Below are positions 1-10,021 of a DNA stretch of 64,000 nucleotides, in pieces. Source of the stretch: JAXLQL01 sp046331625 (GTDB lineage: Bacteria; Acidobacteriota; Terriglobia; Bryobacterales; Bryobacteraceae); contig JAXLQL010000001.1 in the NCBI GenBank assembly GCA_046331625.1, forward strand, positions 558,001-622,000, read 5' to 3'. The first letter of the stretch is position 1; each line of letters opens with the position of its first letter. Under the pieces are notes generated by a model. The model did no database searches, was not told the origin of the DNA, and saw nothing but the letters and a program-made list of their open reading frames with translations. The position numbers were made by a program, and so were the translations under genes.

Positions 1-2509
1 CTTCTCCGGCTCCTTGGACGAAACCACCTGAAGTCCATCCAGGATAGCATCTCGAGTTCGATCGGTGGGCCGTAGTATGATCGAGCTTGCCTGCGGCCAT
101 GATGGAATCCCGCAACGATTCGGCATCGAGCCGCAGCGGCATGCGCCACAGCAGTTGTCGTCCAGGTCCACGGCGCGCGCCTTCCACCGAGCCATGGCTG
201 CCCTTGCTGCTGCGCCGACTGGCGGTACACCGTGGACATCATGATCGCGCTTGGCGCAGCCGCTTGGCTTTCCAGCCGTTCTTCACGAAATCCACCGCCA
301 GCCAGTCGAGCAGTTCCTGGTTGGTGGGCCCCGCGCCGGTCGCTCCGAAGTTGTCGGGCGTGGCCACAATGCCCGTGCCGAAGTGTCCCTGCCAGATGCG
401 GTTTACGATCACGCGCGCCGTCAGCGGATGATCGGATCCGGTGAGCCATTCCGCCAATGCCAACCGCATCCCCGAAGTCTCGCCGCGCGCTGCATCCGGC
501 TTCACCGCGTCGCGATGTGCGGCATCGCTCAGGATCTCCGGAAAACCCGGCTTCACACGCGGACCCGGCGCATCGGCGCTTCCGCGCTGCAGCAGGCGAA
601 TCACCGGCGGCGTCCCCACGTCCCAAAGCGCCTGGATCTTTTCGAGCTTCTTCTTCTTCGCTTCGAGCGCCGCCACTTCGCCGTCCATCTTGTCAATGGA
701 AGCCTTGTCCCCGGCCGACAGAACTTTGGCGACATCCTTCGGTGCGATCGCCAGCTCCTTGTTGAACTTGCCGAACAAGTACTTCTGCACGTCATCGCGC
801 TTTTCGGCCGGTGTCTCGATGTGGTCCTTCCACGTCGGCCCGGATCGCTTCCGGCAGCGCCTTCAGCTTCTCGTCGAGCAATTCGGATTCGTAGGGTTTG
901 CGCAGCGCCGCAATCTTCTTCTTCAGCTCTTTGATCGGCTCGTCGAGTTTGGCGTTGTGCTTGTCGATCTCCTCCTTGTCCGTCTTCGATACGGTGTAGA
1001 GGTGCCGGGTCCTGCGGCTGCAGCCAGTCGCTCGGGTTATAGGCCGTGGTGAACAGCGCCAGGAATCGGTAATAGTCGCGCTGGGGTAGTGGATCGAACT
1101 TGTGGCTGTGGCAGCGCGCGCAATTCATGGTCGGCCCCAACGTGCTGCTCGGGAAACCTTTTCCACCGCTTGAATAGGGCTTCGTAGCGTTCCACCGGAA
1201 GGTTGCTGATGTCCTCTTCGGTGATGTCGAGGATCGTCCGCAGGTAGCCGGTCGCGGCCAACAGATCGTTGATTTCGGATGTGCTCTTGGCCGCGGGACG
1301 CCAATCCCGATCCAGTTCATCGTAAGCAAGCTGCTCGGTGAGGAAGCGGTCCCACGGCTTGTCGGCATTGAACGCCCGGATCACGTAGTCGCGGTAGCGC
1401 CACATGCCATCGGCGTACTCGGCCTTTACGGGATTGAAATCCTTGCCCGTGGTATCGACGTAACCAGCCGCATCGAGCCATTGTCGGCCCCACCGCTCGC
1501 CATAGTGCGGCGATTCGAGCAGGCGGTCGAGCAGGCGCTCATAGGCACCCGGTTTGGCATCTTTGGCGAACTCTTCGATCTCCGCCGGCGCCGGCGGCAG
1601 CCCCGTCAGATCGAGGAACGCGCGCCGCAGCAATTTCCCATCCGGGGAGTCGGGCGAGTAGGAGAGCCCCTTCGATTCGAGTTTGGCCAATACGAAGCTA
1701 TCCACCGGCGTGCGCACGCGCGCCTTCGCCTTGACGTGAGGCGGCGCAGCCGCGACAGGCTTCTGAAACGCCCAATACGCGCGTTGCTCGCCGGTGATGG
1801 GCGGTGCTTCCAAAGCCGTGAACGGACGGTCGAGCGAATCCATTTGTACCGATTGGCCGAAGTTGCCGCGATCGATCCATTCGCGGATCGCCCGCACTTC
1901 GGCTTCGCTCAACGGGGCGCCTACGCCCTTGGGCGGCATGGAATGATTGGAAACGCGGCGCACCAGTAGACTGCGCTCCGAAAAGCCCTCCACCATCACG
2001 GGGCCGTTGGTCCCGCCCTTCAGCACGCCGGCCATCGCCGCCAGACTCAGTCCCGCGGCCGGTTTCACCGCTCCGTGGCACTGGACGCAGCGCGCCTTGA
2101 AGATCGGCTGCAGGTCCCGATCGAATCGCGCTGCCTGCTCGGCTGCGTCGCGTGCCGGCGTTCCGATGGGAGCGTCCGATGGCGCCCCGCCCGCGATCCA
2201 AGCCTTGACGATCTCGAGGTCTGAATCCGGGATCTTCTGTCCGTAGATCGCCGGAGGCATCAGCCGCGCCGACACCTTCTTCCACAGCAAGCTCTCTTCC
2301 GGTTTGCCCTGGATCACCACGGGACCGTTGTGGCTGCCTTTGAGCGCTCCGGCGGCTGTGCGCAGATCCAGGCCTAGTTTCGGCGAACTCTGCCCATGGC
2401 AAGTGAAGCAATACTTCGTGAAGACCGGCAGAACGTCTTTCTCGAAGCGCGGCGTCTCGGCTGCTGCCGAGGCCAGAGCGGTCAGTGCGGCCAGTGCGAG
2501 CAGCTTCAT
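1..2509 (-). pseudogene. PSD1-type cytochrome c / DUF1549 / DUF1553 protein, multiply frameshifted and cut by the left edge
   Basis: This gene encodes a planctomycete-type cytochrome protein: signal peptide, two N-terminal PSCyt1 haem sites (CFTCH and CVQCH), then DUF1549 (RRAFLDLTGLPPAP) and DUF1553 (HPLTARVIVNRIWQGHFG). The first 1.3 kb from the ATG at 2509 is intact. Homologous sequence then jumps between all three frames: shifts lie near positions 1160, 1008, 834, 262, 222, 88 and 50. Between shifts the residues stay well conserved, for example CARCHSHKFDPLPQRDYYRF, then WKDHIETPAEKR, then LLWRMPLRLDAESLRDS. The intact paralogue at 19336-22035 confirms the expected order. The ATG overlaps the stop of the upstream DUF1501 gene (ATGA), so the two were translationally coupled. 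The family is poorly characterised; it is thought to work with DUF1501 partners outside the cytoplasm. Either a young pseudogene or an indel-rich contig end. Confidence 0.85.
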
Positions 2510-3909
2510 GACACCAGGTCCTTCACAGGCTTGGCTCCCGTGACCGTGACGTCCGAAGGAGTCTCCATACGCCCGCCGTACGGATACCGCACCTTCTGAT
2601 GATCGAGGCCCAGTTGCTGCAGCACGGTCGCGATCATGTCTGGCACGGCGACGCGATTGACCACGGACTTGTAGCCGAACTCGTCCGTCTCGCCGTAGAT
2701 CAGCCCTTGCCGGAATCCGCCGCCGGCAAACCAGATCGTGAAGGCATTGCGGTTATGGTCGCGTCCGTCGCCGTTCTGCGTGGTCGGCAGCCGCCCGAAT
2801 TCGCCCGCCCACATGACGATGGTGCTGTCGAGCAGGCCGCGGCTCGCGAGGTCCTTCACTAGCGCCGCCGACCCTTGGTCAGTCTCCGTGGCGATCTTGT
2901 GCATGTCGCGTTTGATGGCGTTGTGATGATCCCACGGCTGGCCCGGGCTGGTGGTGACTTGCACGAACCGCACGCCCCGCTCCACCAGGCGCCGCGCCAT
3001 CAAACAGCGCAGCCCATAGGATCCGGCCTTGGGATGATCGATGCCGTAGAGTTTCTTGGTCGCCTCGGTTTCCTTGGAAATGTCGAGCACTTCACCGGCG
3101 GCGAGTTGCATGCGCGCGGCCAGTTCGAAGTTCCGGATACGCGCCTCGAGTTCCGTCTCGCCGGGATGCGAGGCCAAATGCGACTCGTTCATCTTCGCCA
3201 GCAGTTCGAGCGTGGCGCGCTGTACCCCAGGCGCCTGCGGCTCGGGTGGATTCAGATGATGCACCGGAGCGCCCTTCATGCTGAACTCCACGCCCTGATA
3301 GAGTGCGGGCAGGTAGCCGTTGGCCCAGAGTTGCTTGCCGCCGATGGTGTATCCGGTGGGATCGCGCAGCACGACATAAGCGGGCAGGCTCTGATTCTCC
3401 GTGCCGAGCGCGTAGCTGATCCACGCGCCCATCACCGGACGGCCCGGGAAGATCTTGCATGTCAGCAGCATGTTCAACCCTTCGAGGTGGTTGTTGTGCT
3501 CGGTGTGCATGCTGCGGATGAAACAACACTGGTCGGCGATGCCGGCGATGTGCGGCAGCACTTCGGAAATGTCCATGCCGCACTGGCCGTGCTTGCGGAA
3601 TTCGAACTGCCCCGGCAGCAGCGTGTTGACATTGTTCGGCTGATGGATCTCGACGCCGCCGGGCAGCGGCTGACCGGCCAGACGCGTCAACGCGGGTTTG
3701 GGATCGAACAGATCCATCTGGCTCGGCCCGCCGTTCTGCACGAGCTGAATGACGGCCTTGGCCCTGGCGGGGAAATGCGTTGGCCGGGGCCGAAGATCGT
3801 TATTGGAACCCTCTGCGCGGAGCAGATCGGCGAGAACGATGCTGCCGAATCCAAGGCAGGTTCGTTCCAGAAGTTGGCGGCGCGACAGGATCCGCATCGC
3901 CTTCATCAT
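2506..3909 (-). CDS. DUF1501 domain-containing protein (sulfatase-like fold), partner of the PSD1 gene
   Basis: A 467-residue DUF1501 protein, the same length as its paralogue at 17923-19326. Family hallmarks are AKAVIQLVQNGGPSQMDLFD near residue 50, a LLDSTIVMWAGEFGR block and a DHNRNAFTIWFAGGG block. The N-terminus SRRQLLERTCLGFGS looks like a Tat signal, so export folded is likely. DUF1501 proteins belong to the alkaline-phosphatase/sulfatase superfamily; no substrate is known. I chose the ATG at 3909 because the open frame upstream of it has no family sequence; an ATG at 3897 with an AAGG box is a close alternative. The stop overlaps the start of the downstream PSD1 gene by ATGA, showing translational coupling. 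Confidence 0.9.
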   Translation of the reverse strand: MMKAMRILSRRQLLERTCLGFGSIVLADLLRAEGSNNDLRPRPTHFPARAKAVIQLVQNGGPSQMDLFDPKPALTRLAGQPLPGGVEIHQPNNVNTLLPGQFEFRKHGQCGMDISEVLPHIAGIADQCCFIRSMHTEHNNHLEGLNMLLTCKIFPGRPVMGAWISYALGTENQSLPAYVVLRDPTGYTIGGKQLWANGYLPALYQGVEFSMKGAPVHHLNPPEPQAPGVQRATLELLAKMNESHLASHPGETELEARIRNFELAARMQLAAGEVLDISKETEATKKLYGIDHPKAGSYGLRCLMARRLVERGVRFVQVTTSPGQPWDHHNAIKRDMHKIATETDQGSAALVKDLASRGLLDSTIVMWAGEFGRLPTTQNGDGRDHNRNAFTIWFAGGGFRQGLIYGETDEFGYKSVVNRVAVPDMIATVLQQLGLDHQKVRYPYGGRMETPSDVTVTGAKPVKDLVS

Positions 3910-4147
3910 ATCGTCAGTGGGGTATGGGATCGAGACGCCGTCCGCTGCCGCAGCGTTGACACCGGGCGATGTAGCGGTTGGCGTACTCGGAGGTGCAAGG
4001 CAAGGCAAGGTTCGCTTTGCCAGTGATGGGCCACGTGAGCGGCGGGGATTGGGCGAGCCTAAGGGCGTCCGTTCGGACAGCGTTTGCGCAATGAACGCGG
4101 GTGCTCGAGACCATCTCGCGGAAGGAGCTTGTTTGCGTACTCGCGCG

Positions 4148-5248
4148 CTACGGACCGGACTCCTCCGTTTCGCTGTAGCGGACTCCGGCCTTTCGCAGTT
4201 CTTGCATCAGGAGCGCGGGCTCCACGGCCTCGGATAAGAAGTGAACTCCGGGCCGAACTCCTGGTCCGCGGGAAATCAAGCCAGCAACGGTTGCCAATGT
4301 GACCCCATGTATCCAGTAGTCGCGGCCGGAATCGAATGTGATGGAGAATCTCGAAACGGCGCTGCGTCCCTGAGAGCGCCCGCGCAGACGCACGATCACG
4401 AAGCCGCCCACTCCGACACGGTTTCGCCTGAAAATATTCCGGAGGCGGCGCATCGCCGATGCCTCCGATAGCGGCAACAGCGCGATCATCATCGCATCGA
4501 GAGCGTTCCGGGCGCCAGCGAGGTACGCGTAGCAACGGAAGTCGCATCCGGAGAGACGCCGGCCAACCTCGCTCTGCTCCGGAAGGTAGAACAGGCTGAA
4601 CCGGCGGAGACCGATCGGGCTCCCCACGTCTACTTTGCGCGACGCCTCGGATGTTTTCGCCTGGACCCACTTGCCTTTGCGGAAATACCCGGGCTTAGCG
4701 ATTCCCACGGAGCGAAGATGGGCAACTCCATCGCGCAAAGCGCTGTCTGACCACTCGCCGGAGTCTGCGAAGTAGACTTCGACCGAGTCAGCCGAGTCCA
4801 TGCGCGAATGCGCGTACACGGGAAGGAGTTCGGTGATGCCAGGCGACCATCCGGCGGAGACGACGAACGAGAGCCGATGGTCCAGGATTTCCTGCTCGAG
4901 CGGAGCGATACGTTCCTTGACGACGCCCATGCCCGCCGGATCGACGTAGTGGCAACGCTCGCGCAGAGCAGATTGCGCAACATGGTCCTGCAATTGGGCG
5001 ACGGGGCCACCGCAGTTGATCACGACGGAGCATTCGCGGCAAAACGCGTCGAGCGAACGGGGGTCGAGGATGTCCGTGGTCAACGGCGAGACGCGGCTGC
5101 CGAATTCGGCGGCACACGCGGCGAGCTTGGCCGAGTCGCGACCGCCCACGAGAATCGCGTCGCCGGTGGACTTCAACAACTCAGCTACAACAGCCTTGCC
5201 TGTTGCGCCATAGGCGCCCACGATCCCGAAGGTTGCCCGGCGGCTCAT
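4148..5248 (-). CDS. Saccharopine dehydrogenase-like NAD(P)-binding oxidoreductase
   Basis: A 366-residue protein with an N-terminal Rossmann nucleotide-binding loop (GIVGAYGATGKAV, residues 8-20) followed by the pattern of the saccharopine dehydrogenase NADP-binding family: GGRDSAKL, VINCGGP and HYVDPAGMG. The C-terminal half carries a hydrophobic, arginine-rich stretch. Members act on very different substrates (saccharopine, trans-enoyl lipids, unknowns), so no reaction can be assigned. The start ATG at 5248 follows AAAGGAG. It stands alone: 239 bp separate it from the DUF1501 gene downstream on the same strand, and the gene on its other side is divergent. Confidence 0.8.
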   Translation of the reverse strand: MSRRATFGIVGAYGATGKAVVAELLKSTGDAILVGGRDSAKLAACAAEFGSRVSPLTTDILDPRSLDAFCRECSVVINCGGPVAQLQDHVAQSALRERCHYVDPAGMGVVKERIAPLEQEILDHRLSFVVSAGWSPGITELLPVYAHSRMDSADSVEVYFADSGEWSDSALRDGVAHLRSVGIAKPGYFRKGKWVQAKTSEASRKVDVGSPIGLRRFSLFYLPEQSEVGRRLSGCDFRCYAYLAGARNALDAMMIALLPLSEASAMRRLRNIFRRNRVGVGGFVIVRLRGRSQGRSAVSRFSITFDSGRDYWIHGVTLATVAGLISRGPGVRPGVHFLSEAVEPALLMQELRKAGVRYSETEESGP

Positions 5249-5371
5249 GGTCGACTCCTTTCAGCGAATCTCCAGTTTACTTGGCTCCGCTCGATTTTCC
5301 GATGTGCGTTTGCAAGATACACTGTTTCCTTGACTCGGGCTCATCGATCGCTCTCTGCGTGTGGTTTTCAG

Positions 5372-6376
5372 ATGGTAGCGGTGCTTGCGGCAGTTACGTG
5401 CGCACAGGCAGCCTCCGGACCGCCGCTACCGGAACGGGACAAGGTCCTCATGTTGGAGGCCAATCATCTGTGGGCCACCGTGGCCGATCAGATCTGGCCC
5501 GGCGCATCGAAGTTGCAGGCCCCGTTCGTGTACGCTCTCGGGCAACACGAGTACGCGATTGGTTTTCCGCGTTCGCTGACGGGATTCAGCGAAACGGGAG
5601 AGAGTCTACTCGGGAGGCCGATCCAATCCCGCCCGCGAACCGTTGCCCTGAACATCTCCGCATCGTTTCCGGTGGACGGCATTCCCGCTGTCTTGTTGGG
5701 AAGCCCTGAAGGGCTCGGCCGCAGCCCAGGGCACTGGATCATCACCGCGGGGCACGAGATGTTTCACGTGTGGCAAGCGGCCAATGGCAGCCAGGAAAAA
5801 GTCGCCAAAGCGGCGATTGGCCCGGCTCAGGAAGCCTCGTGGCAACTCACCTTTCCGTTCCCATATAAGGATGCGGACATCATGCATCTGGTTCACCTTC
5901 AGGGATATCTGGTCTGGCTGGCGGCGCAGAGTGCATCCCAAGAAGAGTCGGCGTACAACATCGGAACGGCCTTGGACGCCGCCAAGGTCTATCGTGCAAA
6001 TCTCGCGCGGATCACGGGCGATGAGAAGGCGTATCGATACTCTCAATTCCAGGAATGGAGCGAAGGGGGCGCCGCGTTTTTCGAGTACCGCTTGGCGCAG
6101 AAGGCGGCAGCAGCTTCGTACCAACCAACGGCGGCCTATGCCTCATTGCCCGGGTATCGAAAATATGAAGAAGTCTGGCGCGACGCCTACGAATCCCGGC
6201 CCTTTCTCACCAAACATGCCGGCCGCGCCACCAGAAGCCGGGATGCCTTCTATCACCTCGGCGCCGGGAAGGCGCTGGCGCTCGACAAAGCAGATATGAA
6301 GTGGAAGGAGAAGTACTTTCTGCCGGACATCTGGTTCGACGATCTGCTTACCGAAGCGGTCCAGAAGGGCAACTGA
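5372..6376 (+). CDS. Exported protein with HExxH motif, putative metallopeptidase
   Basis: A 334-residue protein that I do not recognise as a named family. It begins with a short signal peptide ending near AQAAS, and contains TAGHEMFHVWQ at residues 126-134, a zincin-type HExxH site. A downstream acidic-aromatic segment (EWSEGGAAFFEYRLA) could supply the third ligand as in gluzincins; this is inference. A conserved-looking C-terminal part is rich in Tyr, Lys and Trp. The start is uncertain: ATG 5372 gives a short signal peptide, while an in-frame TTG at 5330 would add 14 residues with two arginines and a better n-region. Neither has a clear ribosome binding site. Monocistronic, divergent from the oxidoreductase and convergent with the next gene. 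Confidence 0.65.
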   Translation: MVAVLAAVTCAQAASGPPLPERDKVLMLEANHLWATVADQIWPGASKLQAPFVYALGQHEYAIGFPRSLTGFSETGESLLGRPIQSRPRTVALNISASFPVDGIPAVLLGSPEGLGRSPGHWIITAGHEMFHVWQAANGSQEKVAKAAIGPAQEASWQLTFPFPYKDADIMHLVHLQGYLVWLAAQSASQEESAYNIGTALDAAKVYRANLARITGDEKAYRYSQFQEWSEGGAAFFEYRLAQKAAAASYQPTAAYASLPGYRKYEEVWRDAYESRPFLTKHAGRATRSRDAFYHLGAGKALALDKADMKWKEKYFLPDIWFDDLLTEAVQKGN

Positions 6377-6567
6377 GACTGTCGCTCGGTCCGGGATGAA
6401 CTAGGCGCGGTCAGGGATCGCCTTCAAAGGAGATTCCATAACGAGGGCTCGCGGCGAGAACTGCTCCGCTCGCGATGAACGTAAGGCACCTGCTGATCAA
6501 GCAGGGAAAATCGCGCGATCAACACACCGGCGGTGGCACCGACCCGGCTGCCGCGGCGCTCCAATCC

Positions 6568-7689
6568 TCACAGCTCTTGCCAGTTTCCTCCAGGCACCAG
6601 AACCGCTAGTCCTTCGGCGTTGTTCAAGGTCTTGATGGAGACGGCGACACGCTGGGCGTCAAACGACGGAGTAGTGACAGCTCCCACTGTGCTGGCGTCG
6701 GTGGTGACGCAAACAGGCGAAGTGGGGAACGGCCAACTGACTTTGATGTCGAGACCGATTTCGTACTTGCACTCTCTCAGCAGCCGCTCATGGCCCCCGT
6801 TTGACGTGCGGCGGATCAACCACATCGTGAAGCCTTGCCGGCGCGCAAGGCTGGCCATGGAGGAGGCTGACGGAGCCCTCGGGAGTTGAAGAAATGCGGG
6901 CAATCCGTTGTTGCTGAACTGGTCATTGAATTCATAGTCTCGCGACCCTGCACTTTTGCCTTGCAACTTCTCCCAAGTAGGGCTGGTGCAGCCGGTCTTC
7001 GCGGATATGCCTTTGAAGTAGAAGGGAAAGGTCGCGTCGTCACTGGAATCGCCAATTGGGAATCCAGAGACACCGGGTGAGGGATTTCCCTTGATGCATT
7101 GGCGGTATGCCATAGTGTTCTCGTAGTGGGCGATGTGATTCTTCGACGTACAGTATTGGCCGAATCCCAATTCAACCGAGCTGTTCTTTCCGGCGATCAC
7201 GTAGACCTTGGCCTTGCCTTCGAACTTGGCGCTGTTGTACTTGATCCAGCCGCCTGCCAGCCCGAGCGCCTTCAGTTCGGCGATTATCAATGTTGCCGTG
7301 CAGCTCTCCACATGCGTGTAGGCCAACTCTGGGATCTCGTCGCAGAGATACTGGATCGCTTCGCGATGTGTTTTGGCCTCCTGGAGGTCGATCTCATCGA
7401 GTTTTCGTTGGAGAGCTGTGACCGTAACCACGTTGGCGGCGCCGGACAGGCTATCGGGTGCCTGCTGGAGCAGGGCCTGGATCTGGGCGGGCAACTGGGG
7501 CCGATGAGCGCCGAGGGTCGGCTTGGTGGGGACTACCGGGGCCAGTAGTCCAACTCCGGCAAACCCCCTGTGGCCACCCATGAACGGGGCCTTGCTTGGC
7601 TGATTGGCCAGCGCCGCGAATTGGGCCGACATGTTTGTCAGGGCGTGGGGCTTGTTTAGCAATTCTTGAAACTTGCTCTTGGAGAACAT
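6568..7689 (-). CDS. Hypothetical protein, cysteine-containing, unknown function
   Basis: About 373 residues, no family recognised. The first ~100 residues are low-complexity and rich in Ala, Pro, Gln and Leu; the middle carries a helical segment (REAIQYLCDEIPELAYTHVESC) and the second half has several Cys (GQYCTSKNH, YRQCIKG, KTGCTSPTW), suggesting disulfides or metal binding. No clear signal peptide or membrane segment is visible. The ATG at 7689 was chosen because the open frame continues upstream only into the intergenic region; no strong ribosome binding site precedes it. The gene is divergent from the regulator/TolB fusion with only 86 bp between starts, so that protein may control it. 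Confidence 0.6.
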   Translation of the reverse strand: MFSKSKFQELLNKPHALTNMSAQFAALANQPSKAPFMGGHRGFAGVGLLAPVVPTKPTLGAHRPQLPAQIQALLQQAPDSLSGAANVVTVTALQRKLDEIDLQEAKTHREAIQYLCDEIPELAYTHVESCTATLIIAELKALGLAGGWIKYNSAKFEGKAKVYVIAGKNSSVELGFGQYCTSKNHIAHYENTMAYRQCIKGNPSPGVSGFPIGDSSDDATFPFYFKGISAKTGCTSPTWEKLQGKSAGSRDYEFNDQFSNNGLPAFLQLPRAPSASSMASLARRQGFTMWLIRRTSNGGHERLLRECKYEIGLDIKVSWPFPTSPVCVTTDASTVGAVTTPSFDAQRVAVSIKTLNNAEGLAVLVPGGNWQEL

Positions 7690-7775
7690 GGCCAAAGATG
7701 CCACTTTCGGCGGAGGGGAGTGGAGTAGAATAGGGTGTTCACGGGGTAGCCCACCCCCGCTAACTGGATGTACCC

Positions 7776-9947
7776 ATGAGAGATAACGCCGGAGCAACGT
7801 TAGAGGCTCTCGATCGGCTTCTGGCCAGCCGTGAGTTTGCCGGTTCGCCCCGGATGGCTGTGCTGTTACGGTTCCTCGTGGAGCAGGAACTGAACGGCCA
7901 GGGCCACTCGCTCAAGGAGGCGGTACTGGGGACGGAGGTTTTTGGGCGACCGCCGGGCTATAACCCGAAGCTCGATCCGGTGGTGCGCGTGGAAGTGCGC
8001 CGGCTGCGTCTCAAGCTGCACGAGTACTACGCCCAGGCGGACGCGGCAGGCTCGAAGGACGGCGGCGGGGTCCGGTTCGAGATTCCGAAGGGCACCTATC
8101 GTCCCTTGGTCCATTGGCGCGATCCCAACCCCGATGGGAGCAACGACAAGGTGTCGGGCGTGGCGCCGCCGTTACCGGTAGCGGAACGGCGTTGGCGCTG
8201 GAGTTGGAGTTGGGCGGCTATGGCCCTGACTTTGGCGCTGGCAGTGACAGCTTGGATCGCGTGGTTCGGCAGCCGGGAGTGGCGTCTTCCCGAGGGCGCC
8301 GAACCGCGGATGCTGACCGACGGGATAGGATTCAGCCGATCTCCCCGGTATTCGCCGGATGGACAATCGATCGCGTATTCGCTGGAACGTGCCGGGGCCA
8401 AATCGCGCATCGTGATTCGGCGGATCCGGGGCTCTCAGCCGGAATTTTTCACCTCCGGGGAACGGAACGACTCCGAGCCGGCCTGGTCGCCGGATGGGGG
8501 CTCAATCGCCTTCCTACGTGACAAAGGCGAGGGCCGCTACGATCTCACCGTCAAGGAACTGGCATCAGGGCGTGAAACGGTGGCCGGAGTTGTAAGCGAA
8601 CGTAGTTCAATCGATTGGACGGCGGACGGGAGCGCGATTCTCGCTTCGAGTGCAGTCTCCTATCCGGGCCGGATCGTGCGTTTTCCGCGGCAGCAAGCGT
8701 CCGGAGTTCCAATGCCCCTTGCGATGCCCGGCGACGCCAAAAGTTCCGACGTGCACCCGCGGGCTTCCCCTGACGGGAAGTGGATTGCTTTTGCCCGGTC
8801 CACCGAAACGTCGGTTCAGGATGTGTTCGTGGCCCCGGTAGCGGGCGGCAGCGCCTCGCAGGTGACGTCAGTGGGGCGCACAGTGGGCGGCTTGGCTTGG
8901 ACTCGCGACTCGCAGTCCCTGGTTGTCTCACTGGCAGTCAGCGGCAGCCTTTTCTCGCTTTGGCGAGTTCCTATCGGCCGCAATGGAGGAACTGGCGGTA
9001 AGCCCGTCCGGATCGCGGAGGCAGGCGTCAACGCCACCAACCCTACGCTGAATTCCCGCTCGGGAGGCTTGGCCTACTCGGTTCGCACCGCTGACACGAA
9101 CGTTTGGGAGGCGCAGCTCAATCCGGCCAAGCCTCCGCGTGCGCTCACGGCATCTTTCTTCCTGGACACCAGCCCGCAATACTCTCCAGACGGGTCCAAG
9201 CTGGCCTATCGCAGCCAGGGTGGAGGCTCCGACGAGATTTGGGTGAAGGAGTCCGGTGATGCCGCGGCGCGCCAACTCACCTCGGCCCGTGGACCCACCA
9301 CCGGCAGCCCGAGGTGGTCTCCCGACGGCAGGCACATTGCCTTCGACTCGCGCTCGGGCCGATTCGCGCAAATCTTCGTGATCTCAATCGAAGGCGGCAC
9401 GCCGACCGCCGTCACTCGCGAAAGCAGCAACTGCGTAGTGCCGAGCTTCTCGCGCGATGGCCGCTGGATCTATTTTGCTTCCGACCGGTCAGGGGATTGG
9501 GACGTCTGGCGAATCACCGCGGATGGATCGGGTGAGCCTGTGCGGATGACCCGCGACGGCGGCTTTGCCGCATTCGAGTCCTACGACGGCAAGTGGCTTT
9601 ACTACTCGAGGCGCTCGAAAGGCGGTGGAATCTGGCGAATGCCCCTTCCTGGCGGCGGACCGCCTACTCTGGTTGCCAAAGAATTGGAGCCGCGCTGGTG
9701 GGGGCATTGGGGGATCGGGCAGCGGAGCCTCTTTTTCACCGTGTATGACAAGGGATCGGAACGGCACTCGATCCTGAGTCGCGATCTTGTTTCCGGCGAC
9801 AGCACCAGGGAGTTGGTGCGCTTTGAGAACATGCCCGTGCAGTTCGACAACGGACTGACTGTCACGGCCGCCGAAGACCGCGTCGCATGGGCGCAACTCG
9901 ATCACGCGGGCAGTGACATCTACGTGATCGACGCGCAGGGCCGATGA
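7776..9947 (+). CDS. Membrane protein: N-terminal regulator-like domain, one TM helix, C-terminal TolB/WD40-type beta-propeller
   Basis: A 723-residue fusion. Residues ~10-110 match a domain common in acidobacterial signalling proteins (RFLVEQELNGQGHSLKEAVL, then DPVVRVEVRRLRLKLHEYY, then the EIPKGTY end). A single strong TM helix follows near residues 150-168. Residues ~180-720 hold repeated propeller blades, each with a P-x-(Y/W)-S-P-D-G signature, such as SPRYSPDGQSIAYS, EPAWSPDGGSIAFL and SPQYSPDGSKLAYR. The topology suggests a cytoplasmic sensory or DNA-associated domain tethered to a periplasmic propeller; this is inference. ATG 7776 gives the family-typical N-terminus. The gene is divergent from the unknown protein at 6568-7689. 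Confidence 0.8.
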   Translation: MRDNAGATLEALDRLLASREFAGSPRMAVLLRFLVEQELNGQGHSLKEAVLGTEVFGRPPGYNPKLDPVVRVEVRRLRLKLHEYYAQADAAGSKDGGGVRFEIPKGTYRPLVHWRDPNPDGSNDKVSGVAPPLPVAERRWRWSWSWAAMALTLALAVTAWIAWFGSREWRLPEGAEPRMLTDGIGFSRSPRYSPDGQSIAYSLERAGAKSRIVIRRIRGSQPEFFTSGERNDSEPAWSPDGGSIAFLRDKGEGRYDLTVKELASGRETVAGVVSERSSIDWTADGSAILASSAVSYPGRIVRFPRQQASGVPMPLAMPGDAKSSDVHPRASPDGKWIAFARSTETSVQDVFVAPVAGGSASQVTSVGRTVGGLAWTRDSQSLVVSLAVSGSLFSLWRVPIGRNGGTGGKPVRIAEAGVNATNPTLNSRSGGLAYSVRTADTNVWEAQLNPAKPPRALTASFFLDTSPQYSPDGSKLAYRSQGGGSDEIWVKESGDAAARQLTSARGPTTGSPRWSPDGRHIAFDSRSGRFAQIFVISIEGGTPTAVTRESSNCVVPSFSRDGRWIYFASDRSGDWDVWRITADGSGEPVRMTRDGGFAAFESYDGKWLYYSRRSKGGGIWRMPLPGGGPPTLVAKELEPRWWGHWGIGQRSLFFTVYDKGSERHSILSRDLVSGDSTRELVRFENMPVQFDNGLTVTAAEDRVAWAQLDHAGSDIYVIDAQGR

Positions 9948-9962
9948 CTTCAAAGAGCAGGA

Positions 9963-10000
9963 GCGGGCACTAGACTGCCCGCCAGCACGCCGAAGCGTGC
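9963..10000. terminator. Two tandem hairpins between convergent genes, possible bidirectional terminator
   Basis: GCGGGCA (9963-9969) pairs with TGCCCGC (9976-9982), and GCACGC (9985-9990) pairs with GCGTGC (9995-10000) around a CGAA loop. They begin 15 bp after the stop of the TolB fusion gene and face the convergent reductase gene. No T-run follows, so a classical Rho-independent terminator is not certain. Confidence 0.4.
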
Positions 10001-10021
10001 GCCGAGAGTTCGCGGAAGGGG

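Noticed and set aside
3910..4147. Possible small coding region between the DUF1501 and oxidoreductase genes
   Set aside because: Open frames exist on both strands but none has a start signal or a familiar sequence.
4808..5371. N-terminal extension of the HExxH protein by 188 codons
   Set aside because: It runs antisense through the oxidoreductase gene; the signal peptide begins near 5330-5372.
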